From NCBI GenBank assembly GCA_021783175.1, contig JAJXUF010000005.1, positions 10,917 through 74,916 on the forward strand: a stretch of 64,000 bases of DNA. Direction: 5' to 3'. The notes beneath the pieces are model-generated. The model was not told the DNA's origin. It saw nothing but the letters and a program-made list of their open reading frames with translations, and made no database searches. Source of the stretch: Pseudomonadota bacterium (GTDB lineage: Bacteria; Pseudomonadota; Gammaproteobacteria; Acidiferrobacterales; UBA6901). Position 1 is the stretch's first letter. The number at the start of each line of letters is the position of its first letter. This document shows, in pieces, positions 33,977 to 46,937 of this stretch. Both the position numbers and the translations under genes were made by a program.

Positions 33977-36900
33977 ATGCGCCTCAAGAAAATCAAGCTC
34001 GCGGGATTCAAGTCATTCGTGGATCCCATCACCATCCCTGTATCAGGCAACCTTATCGGCATCGTCGGTCCCAACGGTTGCGGAAAATCCAACATCATCG
34101 ATGCGGTACGCTGGGTGATGGGCGAGAGCTCCGCAAAACACCTGCGCGGCGATTCCATGGCAGATGTCATCTTCAGCGGGTCGACTGCGCGCAAGCCAGT
34201 CGGCAAGGCATCGGTTGAGCTCATCTTCGACAACAGCGATGGCAGCGCGCCCGGGCAGTATGCGAGCTATGCCGAGATATCGATACGGCGTGAAGCCGGT
34301 CGCGATGGCCAGTCGGACTATTTTCTTAATCGGACCAGGTGTCGGCGCAAGGATATCACCGACCTGTTTCTCGGCACCGGGCTGGGGCCGCATTCCTATT
34401 CGATTCTCGAGCAAAATGCCGTTACGCGTATCATCGAGTCGAAACCCGAAGAGCTGCGCGGATTTTTCGAGGAAGCGGCTGGCATTTCGCGCTACAAGGA
34501 AAGAAGGCGCGAAACCGAAAATCGTATCAAGCACACGCGTGAGAATCTGTCGCGTGTTGAAGACATCCGCAAGGAACTCGACACCCAGTTACAGCGTCTG
34601 CAGCGCCAGGCGCGCGCAGCCCAGAAATACAAGGAACTCAAACAGGAGGAGCGCCAGCTACGCGCGCAGCTTTTGGCGTTGCGTTGGCGCGGTCTCGATA
34701 CGCAGTTGCGTCAGCACGATGCGGCACTCGCCAGCCAGGAAACGGCGCTTGAAGGCGTGATTGCCGAGTTGCGTGCCATCGAAGCGAAAATCGAGCAGGT
34801 ACGCGTGCTGCATACGGAGGCCGGAGACCATTTTAACGGCGTCCAGGCGGAATTCTACGGGGCCGGGGCGGAGGTCAGTGCGATTGAGCAGTCCATTCAG
34901 CACGCGCGCGAGACGCAGCAGCAACGCCTGCGCGAGCAGGAACAGCTCAATCATTCATGGGAAGAAGCCAGTCGCCATCTGCGCGACGACTCCGCGCGCC
35001 TGGAGCAACTCCAGCAGGGTCTCGACACTGGAGTGCCACAGCTCGCCGAGCGGCGCAGCGAGCGCTCTGCGTCTGCCGAAGCGTTGCTGCAGGCCGAACA
35101 GGCGATGCAGGAGTGGCAGGCCGAATGGGAACGGTTCGGGCAGGCCGCTGCGGAACCCGAAAAGGTGCGCGAGATACAGGGCGCCCGTATCTCAAGCCTG
35201 AATCAGCATATCGCGCAACTTAAGGAGCGGCACGCGCGACTGCAGGAGGAACTCGCTGCCATTGAGCGCGATCTCGGCGTCGACGACCTGACACAGTTGC
35301 GCAATGAGATAGTGGAGCGCGATCGGATCCACGAGGAACGCGAACGCGAACTTGAGGAACTCGAAGCACGTATCAAACAGCTGCGCACTGACAGCGAAGC
35401 CCTTGGCACGCAGCTCGAAGATTCACGCGGCCGTATACAGACAGACGAAGCTCGCTTGGCGAGTCTGCGCGAGTTGCAGGCGGCTGCAATGGGCAAGCAC
35501 GATGCAACGCTCAATGATTGGCTGAAGCAGCGCGCGCTTGGCGATGCTCCGCGCCTGGCCGGTATGTTGACGGTAGAAGCCGGCTGGGAGCAGGCCGTAG
35601 AGCGTGTGCTCGGGTCCGATCTGACGGCTGTCTGCGTCGAGCGACTGGACGATCTTGCTGTCGACCTCGCGCGGCTGGAGCGAGCCGAGTTGACGCTGCT
35701 GGAAACAACGTCGAGCGCACAGCCACCTTCGGGTGCGCGCGCGACGCTGTTGTCCAGGGTGCGCGCGCAGACCGATGTAAGCGCGCTGCTGTCCGGAATT
35801 TACACGGCTGATACCCTAGAGGAGGCCCTGGTCCTGCGTGCGGATCTGGCGCCTCAGGAATCAGTGGTAACGCGTTCGGGAGCCTGGCTGGGACGTAACT
35901 GGATCGCCGTAACAGACAAGGAAAGTGCGCGCGCTGGAATTCTCGGACGCGAGCGTGAAATTGAAAGCCTAGTGCGAGAGCTGGGTGAACTGCGCCAGAC
36001 TCTCGAGGGCGCTCAGGGACGGATGTCCGAGTGCCAGCGCCAGCTTGCAGGTATGGAGCAGGAACGCGATCAGAGGCGGCGCGATTTCAACGAATACAAT
36101 CGTGAACGCGCGGCTGCTCACGCGCGCCTTGGGCACAAGGAAGCCCGGATGACGCAGCTGCAGGCGCGCCAACGCCAGATAGGCGACGAACAGAGCGAAT
36201 TGGTGCAGCAGCTGCAGCGGAACGAGAGCGAACTCGGCGGCGCGAACGCGCTTTTGCAGGAGGCGATGGGCCGCAGCGGCACACTGGAAGAACGCAGGCG
36301 CGAGCTGCTGGCGCAACGCGATGCGCGGCGTACGCAGGCAGAACAGGCGCGCGCAGCAGCCGGTGCTGCCAATGAGGCGCTGCACCGGCTCGAAATCGAA
36401 CGGCAGAGACTGCAAACAGAGTTCGAATCGACGCAGCAAAGCATTGCGCGCCTGGAAGGCCAGCTCAAGCATCTGACAGATCGCCGGCGCGATCTTGAGC
36501 AATTGCTGTCCAACGAGGTGCAGCCCGAAGCGGTACTGAACCAGCGTTTAGAGGAGGCCCTCAAGAAACGTTTGGAAATCGAGCAGCGCTTGAGTACCGC
36601 GCGGCAGGTGGTTGCTGACGCAGAAGCTGCGGCGCGCGATGAACAGCAGGCGCGCACACAGCAAGAGCAGAAGATCGACGCCGTGCGCGAAACGCTCGAG
36701 AGCGAACGCATGGCACGCAAGGAATTGGCCGTGCGCTGCGAGACGATGGCCGAGCAACTGCGTGAAACGGAGTTCGCTCTGGAGCAAGTACTGGCCGATC
36801 TTCCGACGGAAGCCGCCGAAGAGCCTTGGCAGCAGCTTTTGGAGGAGATGGCGAAGAAGATTGAGCGTCTGGGCGCGATCAATCTCGTTGCAATCGATGA

Positions 36901-37483
36901 GTATCAGGAGCAGTCCGAACGCAAGGGCTATCTGGACAAGCAGTACGAAGATCTGACCCAGGCTCTGACAACGCTGGAAGATGCCATCCGAAAGATCGAT
37001 CGCGAAACGCGCACGCGCTTCCGCGAGACTTTCGACAAGGTGAATACCGGATTTCAGGTCCTGTTTCCGCGCCTGTTCGGCGGAGGGCATGCTTACCTGG
37101 AACTCTCCGGGGATGAACTGCTGGAAAGCGGTGTGCGCGTAATGGCGCGCCCGCCGGGCAAGCGCAACAGCACCATTCACCTGCTGTCGGGCGGCGAGAA
37201 GGCGCTCACAGCGGTTTCCTTGCTGTTCGCGCTGTTCGAGCTCAATCCGGCGCCGTTCTGCCTGCTGGACGAGGTGGACGCACCGCTCGATGATGCCAAT
37301 GTCATTCGTTACTCCGAAATGCTCAAGGCGCTGTCGCAAAAGACCCAGCTTGTCTACATTACCCACAATAAGATAAGCATGGAGATTGCAGAATTTCTGG
37401 TAGGCGTTACCATGTCGGAACCGGGGGTATCGCGACTCGTCGCTGTGGACGTCGAGGAGGCGCTGGAAATGGTTGCAAAGTAA
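33977..37483 (+). CDS. smc: Chromosome segregation protein SMC
   Basis: 1168 residues, full length. N-terminal ATPase half with Walker A GIVGPNGCGKSNIIDAVRW, Q-loop region, then about 300 residues of coiled coil, hinge near 510-650, return coiled coil, and C-terminal half with signature LLSGGEKALTAVSL and Walker B CLLDEVDAPLDD. It forms the condensin complex with ScpA and ScpB, both encoded in this window at 48.2-49.8 kb. zipA begins 19 bp after the stop. Confidence 0.97.
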   Translation: MRLKKIKLAGFKSFVDPITIPVSGNLIGIVGPNGCGKSNIIDAVRWVMGESSAKHLRGDSMADVIFSGSTARKPVGKASVELIFDNSDGSAPGQYASYAEISIRREAGRDGQSDYFLNRTRCRRKDITDLFLGTGLGPHSYSILEQNAVTRIIESKPEELRGFFEEAAGISRYKERRRETENRIKHTRENLSRVEDIRKELDTQLQRLQRQARAAQKYKELKQEERQLRAQLLALRWRGLDTQLRQHDAALASQETALEGVIAELRAIEAKIEQVRVLHTEAGDHFNGVQAEFYGAGAEVSAIEQSIQHARETQQQRLREQEQLNHSWEEASRHLRDDSARLEQLQQGLDTGVPQLAERRSERSASAEALLQAEQAMQEWQAEWERFGQAAAEPEKVREIQGARISSLNQHIAQLKERHARLQEELAAIERDLGVDDLTQLRNEIVERDRIHEERERELEELEARIKQLRTDSEALGTQLEDSRGRIQTDEARLASLRELQAAAMGKHDATLNDWLKQRALGDAPRLAGMLTVEAGWEQAVERVLGSDLTAVCVERLDDLAVDLARLERAELTLLETTSSAQPPSGARATLLSRVRAQTDVSALLSGIYTADTLEEALVLRADLAPQESVVTRSGAWLGRNWIAVTDKESARAGILGREREIESLVRELGELRQTLEGAQGRMSECQRQLAGMEQERDQRRRDFNEYNRERAAAHARLGHKEARMTQLQARQRQIGDEQSELVQQLQRNESELGGANALLQEAMGRSGTLEERRRELLAQRDARRTQAEQARAAAGAANEALHRLEIERQRLQTEFESTQQSIARLEGQLKHLTDRRRDLEQLLSNEVQPEAVLNQRLEEALKKRLEIEQRLSTARQVVADAEAAARDEQQARTQQEQKIDAVRETLESERMARKELAVRCETMAEQLRETEFALEQVLADLPTEAAEEPWQQLLEEMAKKIERLGAINLVAIDEYQEQSERKGYLDKQYEDLTQALTTLEDAIRKIDRETRTRFRETFDKVNTGFQVLFPRLFGGGHAYLELSGDELLESGVRVMARPPGKRNSTIHLLSGGEKALTAVSLLFALFELNPAPFCLLDEVDAPLDDANVIRYSEMLKALSQKTQLVYITHNKISMEIAEFLVGVTMSEPGVSRLVAVDVEEALEMVAK

Positions 37484-37502
37484 ATTTGATGGACCGGGAC
37501 TG

Positions 37503-40860
<3,358 letters not shown>

Positions 40861-40892
40861 GTGTTGTCCGGCCGGCTGTGCCGGTGGCAAAT

Positions 40893-40920
40893 GCCGCCTT
40901 CCCCGGACGGAGAAGGCGGC
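40893..40920. terminator. Bidirectional terminator between ligA and ppiC
   Basis: Perfect 9-bp stem GCCGCCTTC (40893-40901) / GAAGGCGGC (40912-40920) with a 10-base loop, between convergent genes. Confidence 0.75.
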
Positions 40921-40940
40921 GCATGCTGGCGGACGCGTTA

Positions 40941-41750
40941 TCAGCCGTTGATGTCGATCTTACCCTTGGATTTCAGTTCTTGGACCATCTTGTCGATCCG
41001 CTCCTGCTGTAACAGCTGGCGGATGCGAGCCTGGACCTCGGCGTACGGAGGGAACTTGAAGGGGCGGGTGTCCTCAAGCTGGATCACGTGGTAACCGTAC
41101 TGGGTCTTGACTGGTTCGGGCGATATTTCTCCCTTTTTCAGCTGCGTCACGGCATTAAAGAAGTCCGGAATCATCGAACTCTGATTGAACCAGCCGAGCT
41201 CGCCACCCAGCTTGGCCGATTGCGCATCGATGGATCTTTCCTTTGCCAGGGTTTTGAAATCGGCGCCGTGTTGCAGCTGCTTGATGATGTCCTGCGCTTC
41301 TTCCTTGGTTTTCACCAGGATGTGGCGGGCGCGGTATTCGTTCTTGTTGGTTTTTGCCAGCTCGTCGTTATAACGCTGCTTCACTTCGTCGTCGGAGATT
41401 GGGTGGTCCTTCAGGTACTCGCGGATCATCGCGCGTGCCAGAATGTTTTCGCGCTGAGTCTTGATGAGGAAGTGAACATCGGGTTGCTCGTCGAGCTTGT
41501 GCCGGAGAGCATCCTGCGACAGCAGGGTTAGATTGACCATCTGCTGCAATATCGCCTTCTTTTCCTGATCAGAGACCGGTTGCTGCACCGGAGTCGATTG
41601 CATGAAGTTGTCCAGGTCGGACTGGGTGATCGCTTGGCCGTTTACCGTTGCGAGCACCTTGCCGGTATCGACGCTCTTCTTTCCGCACGCGGTGGCAAAC
41701 AGCGCGATGCTGAAGATGGCAATCAGAACCGATATGCGGCGATATCTCAT
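40941..41750 (-). CDS. Parvulin-type peptidyl-prolyl isomerase, lipoprotein
   Basis: 269 residues. Lipoprotein signal with lipobox LFATAC-GKK, SurA/PrsA-like N-terminal helical chaperone part, then a rotamase domain (RARHILVKTKEEAQDIIKQL, DFKTLAKERSIDAQSAKLGGELGWF, ISPEPVKTQYGYHVIQLED). It acts in periplasmic protein folding. GAGGAAAATCC precedes the ATG at 41750. It is the last gene of the yciB-yciI-bolA-ppiC run. Confidence 0.9.
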   Translation of the reverse strand: MRYRRISVLIAIFSIALFATACGKKSVDTGKVLATVNGQAITQSDLDNFMQSTPVQQPVSDQEKKAILQQMVNLTLLSQDALRHKLDEQPDVHFLIKTQRENILARAMIREYLKDHPISDDEVKQRYNDELAKTNKNEYRARHILVKTKEEAQDIIKQLQHGADFKTLAKERSIDAQSAKLGGELGWFNQSSMIPDFFNAVTQLKKGEISPEPVKTQYGYHVIQLEDTRPFKFPPYAEVQARIRQLLQQERIDKMVQELKSKGKIDING

Positions 41751-41781
41751 GGATTTTCCTCGTCTTGAGTGGTGTTGTCGA

Positions 41782-42048
41782 TTAAAGCTCTTCCGGAGCA
41801 TAGGCGCGAATGCTTAGGGCATGAATCTCCTGGCGCATGGCATCGCCGAGGGCAGCATAAACCATTCGGTGGCGCTCGATTTGGCCCTTGCCGGCAAATT
41901 GTGCCGACACCACGGTGACGGCGTAATGACCACCCCCGGCACGGGCGCCGGCATGGCCTGCGTGTTGTGCGCTTTCATCCGTCACTTCAATGCTGTCAGC
42001 TGCCAGGGCAGCGCGCAGGCGTTGCTCGATCATCGTAGCACCGCTCAT
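41782..42048 (-). CDS. BolA family protein
   Basis: 88 residues of BolA/IbaG type: [20 protein letters not shown], the variable loop, [40 protein letters not shown]. These proteins bind monothiol glutaredoxins and [2Fe-2S] clusters, or act as regulators. The conserved His/Cys-ligand region keeps the C-terminal RHRMVY and HALSI motifs. The ATG overlaps the yciI stop by 3 nt. Confidence 0.92.
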   Translation of the reverse strand: MSGATMIEQRLRAALAADSIEVTDESAQHAGHAGARAGGGHYAVTVVSAQFAGKGQIERHRMVYAALGDAMRQEIHALSIRAYAPEEL

Positions 42049-42344
42049 GGCAGCACCTTACGGAACGGCTTGACCGTTACTTCGGCGTAGACGCCGGCCG
42101 CGACGTATGGGTCGGCATTGGCCCAAGCCTGGGCCTCGGCCAGGGAGGCAAACTCGGCGACAATCAGGCTGCCGGTGAAACCGGCGGCACCAGGGTCCGG
42201 GGCGTCGATGGCCGGGAAGGGGCCGGCCAGAAGCAACCGGCCTTCATCGCGCAACTGTTCGACGCGTTTTAGGTGAGCTGGTCGGGCGGCTTGTCGCTTG
42301 GCCAGACTGGCGGCCGTGTCGCGTCCTTGGATGGCGTAGAACAT
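42045..42344 (-). CDS. YciI family protein
   Basis: 99 residues, a ferredoxin-like fold: [28 protein letters not shown] with the conserved His, GPFPAID with the conserved Asp, and [18 protein letters not shown]. The family is related to muconolactone isomerase-like dehalogenases; physiological function is unknown. It is overlapped at both ends by its operon neighbours (1 nt with yciB, ATGA with bolA). Confidence 0.92.
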   Translation of the reverse strand: MFYAIQGRDTAASLAKRQAARPAHLKRVEQLRDEGRLLLAGPFPAIDAPDPGAAGFTGSLIVAEFASLAEAQAWANADPYVAAGVYAEVTVKPFRKVLP

Positions 42345-42934
42345 CAGGACTCTTCCTTCTGTCCCTCGACTTCGTTCTGCGCCGGACTATCTAGGTACTT
42401 GGAGAGGAAAAAGGCCTGCACGAGGGCAAATACAACCGTCATGCCGGTGCCGCCCCAGACCTTGATGTTAACCCAGGTAGCAAGGCGCGTTGCCTTGTCG
42501 TATTGCAGGCCGTAATAGAACGCAAAATAGAGGTTGAGCACACCCAGCAACAGGAAGAACAGCGACCAGCTGAGATTATAAATCCGCCAAATGCGCGGCG
42601 GCAGGGAGATCTGTTTTCCGAGTAGGCGCTCGGCAGCGGTGGTGTTGCCGAAAACCTGGCTGCTCAAAAATGCCGCTGCGAAAACCCAGTACAGGATGGT
42701 CGGCTTCCAGCGGATGAACGTGTCATTGTGCAGGAAAAGGGTCAACCCGCCGAATACCGCGATCACAACAAGCTGGATCACGTACATGGTTTCAAAACGC
42801 CGGTGGCGGTACCAGTACCACCCAACCTGAAAGAAAGACGCAGCAATCGCGACGCCCGTGGCAACGTAAATCCCCGCGAATTTGAACGCGAGAAAAAACA
42901 GGAACAACGGAAAGAAATCGAAAAGGATCTTCAT
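42344..42934 (-). CDS. yciB: Inner-membrane septation protein YciB (IspZ)
   Basis: 196 residues, about five to six membrane helices: [19 protein letters not shown] at the start, [58 protein letters not shown] and FVKVWGG-like segment [11 protein letters not shown]. Involved in envelope and septation processes in other bacteria. The ATG at 42934 is fixed by homology; an open frame extends upstream without support. Confidence 0.94.
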   Translation of the reverse strand: MKILFDFFPLFLFFLAFKFAGIYVATGVAIAASFFQVGWYWYRHRRFETMYVIQLVVIAVFGGLTLFLHNDTFIRWKPTILYWVFAAAFLSSQVFGNTTAAERLLGKQISLPPRIWRIYNLSWSLFFLLLGVLNLYFAFYYGLQYDKATRLATWVNIKVWGGTGMTVVFALVQAFFLSKYLDSPAQNEVEGQKEES

Positions 42935-42999
42935 TTGGATAGAGTCATGTAGCTTCCGTTTATTCTCGCATTTAGCGAACCGAGGGGCAACGTAGGGAG

Positions 43000-43734
43000 C
43001 TAGTGGACGGTGCGGCGGGTCCAGGTCGCAAAATAATGGGCCATTACCTTGCGCACATGTTCGGGATAGTCCAGCGCGTCCATCTGCTGCATGCCCTGGG
43101 CAAAGAACCCCGGCGCATCTTCCGGCAGGTCCTGCACGAGTTCGTCGAATACGGCAGCCATGACCTCGGGATTGTGCGAGCGGGTGGCCACGATGCCGCG
43201 GTTCAGGTGCAAAAGTCGCCAAGGCCGCCCGGAATTGGTCTTTTCCAAATCTTGCCGGATGAAAGGATCGCAGGCATGGAGTATCTCTCCCATGAAATCT
43301 GCCATGTGCTCGAGCAAGGCGGGTTCAGTGACGCGATTGGCCATGTCAGCCAGGGCGTTGACTATTGGTTCGAGAGTGCGGATGCGTCCCTGATGGCGGA
43401 TGATCCAGTCGGCGCAGGCCAAGACAACCTTATGGATTTCCTGCAGCGCGTCGGCCAGCCCGAGTTGTTGCGCCCAGGTGGCAAGATCGCTGAACAAGCT
43501 GAGTCCATAGTCGCCCAGCTGGTCGGTGTCGTCTTTCAGGATCGGCCCGGTTTCGCCCTCCTCGCGATCGAGATTGCTGGCCACGGCCAGGAATTGTTCC
43601 AACGCTTCAATGAGTTGGATAGGCGTCACCTGGTCATTGATGACCGGTGCACGGCGGCTATAGGCGCTTCGGATCTGCGCCGCAGCCGCATGAAACCGGC
43701 GGACCGCCTCGGGAAGCGGGGCAAGGGACTCCAT
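43000..43734 (-). CDS. Conserved-looking helical protein of unknown function
   Basis: 244 residues, almost entirely amphipathic helix by eye, soluble, no signal peptide or membrane span. It begins MESLAPLPEAVRRFHAAAAQIRSAYSRRAPV and ends ALDYPEHVRKVMAHYFATWTRRTVH. I do not recognise the family. It lies upstream of yciB on the same strand with a 65 bp gap, and is divergent from the PHP gene, positions that suggest a lineage-specific member of this housekeeping block. Confidence 0.65.
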   Translation of the reverse strand: MESLAPLPEAVRRFHAAAAQIRSAYSRRAPVINDQVTPIQLIEALEQFLAVASNLDREEGETGPILKDDTDQLGDYGLSLFSDLATWAQQLGLADALQEIHKVVLACADWIIRHQGRIRTLEPIVNALADMANRVTEPALLEHMADFMGEILHACDPFIRQDLEKTNSGRPWRLLHLNRGIVATRSHNPEVMAAVFDELVQDLPEDAPGFFAQGMQQMDALDYPEHVRKVMAHYFATWTRRTVH

Positions 43735-43870
43735 CGTTGGGCAAAGAATCCGGGTTAATTATGCACTGCGGGCATGATACTCTCATTTCCCGGTAGACGC
43801 AGGGATTGCCCGGCGCGGACTGATTCCGATACGCCTGACCCTGCAAACCCGCGGAGGAGACGCTCGGCGC

Positions 43871-44761
43871 GTGCCGCATTACGATCTGCACAGTCACAGC
43901 TACTATTCGGACGGCACCCTGTCGCCGGCCGAGTTGGTTTTGCGCGCCCATGCGGCTGGTGTGGATGTACTGGCGCTGACCGATCACGATGTTACCGACG
44001 GCATTGGCGAGGCCCGGGCCGCGGCGCAGACCATCGGCCTGGCGCTGGTGCCGGGCGTGGAAATATCAGTAACTTGGGGTACAAAAACCGTACATATTGT
44101 GGGTCTTGGCATCGATCCGACAAATGCCCAATTGCAAGCCGGGCTCGCACGGCTGCGCGTATTCCGTGCGTGGCGGGCCGAAGAGATTGGCCGGCGGCTT
44201 GCTGCCAAGGGCATTGGCGAGGCCTACGAGGGCGCGCGAGCGCTTGCCCGCGGTAGTCTGATCAGCCGCACCCACTTTGCTCAGCACCTGGTGGCCGCGG
44301 GACATGCCGCGGATGTGCGCCAGGTATTCAAGAAATTCCTCGTCAGCGGCAAACCGGGTCATGTGCCGGGGCAATGGGCGGCGCTGTCCGACGCGGTTGC
44401 CTGGATTTGCGCGGCTGGTGGCCAGGCGGTCATTGCCCACCCGGCGCGCTACAAACTCAGCGCCACCCACCTGCAGCGACTGCTAGGCGAATTCAAGGAT
44501 TCGGGAGGCGAAGCAATCGAGGTGGTTTGCGGCAGTCACAGCCGCGACGACTACCTGCGCTTCGCATCGCTTGCCGCGCGCTATGGCCTGCTGGCTTCGA
44601 GCGGGTCGGACTATCATGGTCCCGAAGCGCCATGGGTTGAGCTCGGCCGGCTGCCGGCACTGCCGGAAACATGCCGCCCGGTATGGCATTCTTGGCGCGG
44701 TGCAGACGGTACCGGCTGTTCGCAGAATTCGGTCGCGCTGCCGTTAGCTGTGACGGGTTGA
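43871..44761 (+). CDS. PHP-domain phosphoesterase (RNase AM / nucleoside bisphosphate phosphatase family)
   Basis: 296 residues. Metal-binding motifs: YDLHSHSYYSDGTLSP, LALTDHDVTDG, VPGVEISVTWG, HIVGLGID, VIAHPARY and SSGSDYH, which together give the trinuclear site of YciV-type PHP enzymes that degrade 3',5'-bisphosphates or mature RNA 5' ends. The GTG start follows GCGGAGGAG. It heads the PHP-TM_helix-yciO-M50-trpS block. Confidence 0.92.
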   Translation: MPHYDLHSHSYYSDGTLSPAELVLRAHAAGVDVLALTDHDVTDGIGEARAAAQTIGLALVPGVEISVTWGTKTVHIVGLGIDPTNAQLQAGLARLRVFRAWRAEEIGRRLAAKGIGEAYEGARALARGSLISRTHFAQHLVAAGHAADVRQVFKKFLVSGKPGHVPGQWAALSDAVAWICAAGGQAVIAHPARYKLSATHLQRLLGEFKDSGGEAIEVVCGSHSRDDYLRFASLAARYGLLASSGSDYHGPEAPWVELGRLPALPETCRPVWHSWRGADGTGCSQNSVALPLAVTG

Positions 44762-44877
44762 ATACGCTGGAACCGGTCCGATTTTCTCGCCTTGCCGACG
44801 GCGTGATGCCTGGACGCATTAATCAATAATCACGCGAAAGTTTAACGACCAGCAGTCAATCGCAAAAGGAGAGACCG

Positions 44878-45555
44878 ATGTACCAGGTTAACTTGGTTGT
44901 CGAGTCGGTGCGTAGCTTTCTGATTCAGCTCGGGCAGTTCCTGCCGCAGTTGCTTGGGGCCATCGTGATTCTTATTTTCGGATGGCTGATCGCCAAGGTC
45001 CTTAACTTGGTGGTTGTGCGGGGGTTGAAGCTCGTTCGCTTCAATGTGCTGACTGAGCTTGTCGGTATGGACGGTTTTCTCAAGCAGGGTGGTATTAAAA
45101 AAGGCACGGTGGATATCCTGGGGTTGCTGGTCTATTGGCTGATGATCCTGGTGACCCTGCTGGCAGCCTTCAACATCCTGGGCCTGAGTGTGCTGTCGGA
45201 CATGTTCAAGACCATCGCTTTGTTTATTCCGAACGTGCTGGTGGCGGTGTTGATATTGGCGATCGGGCTTTATTTCGCACGTTTTGTGTCGGAGTCGATC
45301 ATTGCCTATGGCAAGAACATCGGTATGACGGACATGGAGGTGCTCGGCCGACTCGTGCGCTACGCCATCATGGTCTTCGTGGTCATCATCGCGCTTGGGC
45401 AGATGAATATAGGCCAGACGATCCTCTACAATGCCTTCTACATACTTTTCGGGGCCATTTGTTTCGGCCTGGCGCTGGCATTTGGTCTGGGCGGACAGAA
45501 ATGGGCCGCCGGCGCGCTCGAACGTTTTATGCAGGAACGCGGAAAGAAGCGCTAA
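44878..45555 (+). CDS. TM_helix (mechanosensitive channel-like) membrane protein
   Basis: 225 residues with four hydrophobic helices: LGAIVILIFGWLIAKVLNLVVV, ILGLLVYWLMILVTLLAAFNILG, TIALFIPNVLVAVLILAIGLYFA and FGAICFGLALAFGLGG. The paired repeats match the conserved TM_helix region found in small MscS-related proteins; the MscS beta-domain is absent. Gly-rich FGLGGQKWAAG at the end resembles the pore helix region. AAAAGGAGAG precedes the ATG. Function is unproven. Confidence 0.8.
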   Translation: MYQVNLVVESVRSFLIQLGQFLPQLLGAIVILIFGWLIAKVLNLVVVRGLKLVRFNVLTELVGMDGFLKQGGIKKGTVDILGLLVYWLMILVTLLAAFNILGLSVLSDMFKTIALFIPNVLVAVLILAIGLYFARFVSESIIAYGKNIGMTDMEVLGRLVRYAIMVFVVIIALGQMNIGQTILYNAFYILFGAICFGLALAFGLGGQKWAAGALERFMQERGKKR

Positions 45556-45576
45556 CAGGACCATCGAGGCATAGCC

Positions 45577-46212
45577 ATGACGCAGTATTTCCAGGTGCAT
45601 CCGACGAATCCGCAGGCGAGGCTGATCCGCCAGGCGGTCGAGATCGTGCGCCGTGGAGGCGTCATTGCCTACCCGACCGACTCAAGCTATGCGCTCGGCT
45701 GCCACATCGGCGACAAGGACGCCATGGAGCGTATCCGCCGCATCCGCCAGCTCGACGCGCGTCACGATTTCACCCTGGTATGTCGCGATCTGTCGGAGGT
45801 TTCGCTCTACGCGCGCGTGGGCAACTCCGACTACCGGATTCTCAAGGCCAGCACCCCGGGACCCTATACGTTCATCCTGCCGGCAACGCGTGAGGTCCCG
45901 CGCCGCCTGCAGAATCCGCGGCGCAAGACCATTGGGTTGCGTATCCCGGAGCATGTCATTGCCCAGGCGCTGCTGGCTGAGTTGGGTGAGCCACTCATGA
46001 GCGTGACCCTGACCCTGCCGGGGGAGGAGCTGCCTCTGGCCGAACCACAGGAGATCCGCGCGCGGCTTGAACACGAGCTTGATCTCGTGATCGACGGCGG
46101 CAACTGCGGTTGGGAGCCGACCACGGTGGTGGAGTTGTCCGATGGTGCTATGCGCGTAACCCGCAGCGGCAAGGGGGACGTAGCGCCATTTGCGGCACGT
46201 TTGCCAGCTTAG
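45577..46212 (+). CDS. yciO: YciO family protein (Sua5/YrdC superfamily)
   Basis: 211 residues. YrdC fold: IVRRGGVIAYPTDSSYALGCHIG, IRRIRQLDARHDFTLVCRDLSEVS, STPGPYTFILPATREVPRRL and RRKTIGLRIPEH. YciO differs from threonylcarbamoyl-AMP synthase in its active-site pocket and its role in tRNA t6A formation is debated. Lies between the TM_helix gene and the M50 protease. Confidence 0.93.
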   Translation: MTQYFQVHPTNPQARLIRQAVEIVRRGGVIAYPTDSSYALGCHIGDKDAMERIRRIRQLDARHDFTLVCRDLSEVSLYARVGNSDYRILKASTPGPYTFILPATREVPRRLQNPRRKTIGLRIPEHVIAQALLAELGEPLMSVTLTLPGEELPLAEPQEIRARLEHELDLVIDGGNCGWEPTTVVELSDGAMRVTRSGKGDVAPFAARLPA

Positions 46213-46255
46213 GCGGCGCATGGCCGCGGCACAGTCATCCTGATATACTCCACCC

Positions 46256-46936
46256 ATGCTGGGTCAATTACTTGGGGTAATGGAAGCACTGACGCCGCCC
46301 CAACTCATCGCTGTTCTCATTATCCCCGTGCTGTTTGCCATCATCGTCCATGAGGTTGCTCACGGCTGGGTGGCGAAATTGCTTGGTGATCCGACGGCAG
46401 AGCGTCTTGGGCGTCTCACGCTGAATCCAATCAAGCACATAGACCCACTTGGCACGATTCTGGTGCCTATCGTGGCGTATGTCTTTACCGGTTTCATTTT
46501 CGGCTGGGCCAAGCCGGTGCCGATCACATGGCAGAACTTGCGCCATCCAAAGCGCGATATGGCGATCGTGGCCGCGGCTGGACCTGGAGCCAATCTGGTA
46601 ATGGCGTTGTTGTGGGGCCTGATCGTAAAAATTGGCGCTCTATTGCCTGCCTCAGCGGCATGGTTCAGTCGTCCCCTCATGTTAATGGGCGTTGGAGGAC
46701 TGTACGTCAACGTTCTGCTAATGGTGTTCAATCTGTTGCCATTGCCGCCGCTGGATGGCGGGCGCGTGGCGGTAGGTCTGTTGCCTGGACCGTGGGCGTG
46801 GCGCTTGAGCCGCGTCGAACCTTACGGATTCATCATTTTGCTTGCTTTGATGTATTTGGGAGTGCTTGGGTTGGTTGCCGGTCCGGTCATTTCCTTTTTC
46901 ACCAATTTAATAAGCTGGTTCACGGGGCTCGGCTAG
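46256..46936 (+). CDS. Site-2 protease family (M50) membrane metalloprotease
   Basis: 226 residues, about five to six helices. Zinc motif IIVHEVAHGWVAKLLGD (HEVAH), GWAKPVPITW, AAGPGANLVMALLW and the third ligand segment FNLLPLPPLDGGRV. Compact S2P-type proteases without PDZ domain; substrate unknown. The stop is 1 bp from the trpS start region, indicating cotranscription. Confidence 0.93.
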   Translation: MLGQLLGVMEALTPPQLIAVLIIPVLFAIIVHEVAHGWVAKLLGDPTAERLGRLTLNPIKHIDPLGTILVPIVAYVFTGFIFGWAKPVPITWQNLRHPKRDMAIVAAAGPGANLVMALLWGLIVKIGALLPASAAWFSRPLMLMGVGGLYVNVLLMVFNLLPLPPLDGGRVAVGLLPGPWAWRLSRVEPYGFIILLALMYLGVLGLVAGPVISFFTNLISWFTGLG

Positions 46937-46937
46937 C

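Noticed and set aside
42938..43222. Upstream extension of yciB by 96 codons
   Set aside because: The extension runs through the end of the neighbouring gene in another frame and YciB proteins start at MKILFDF; not supported.
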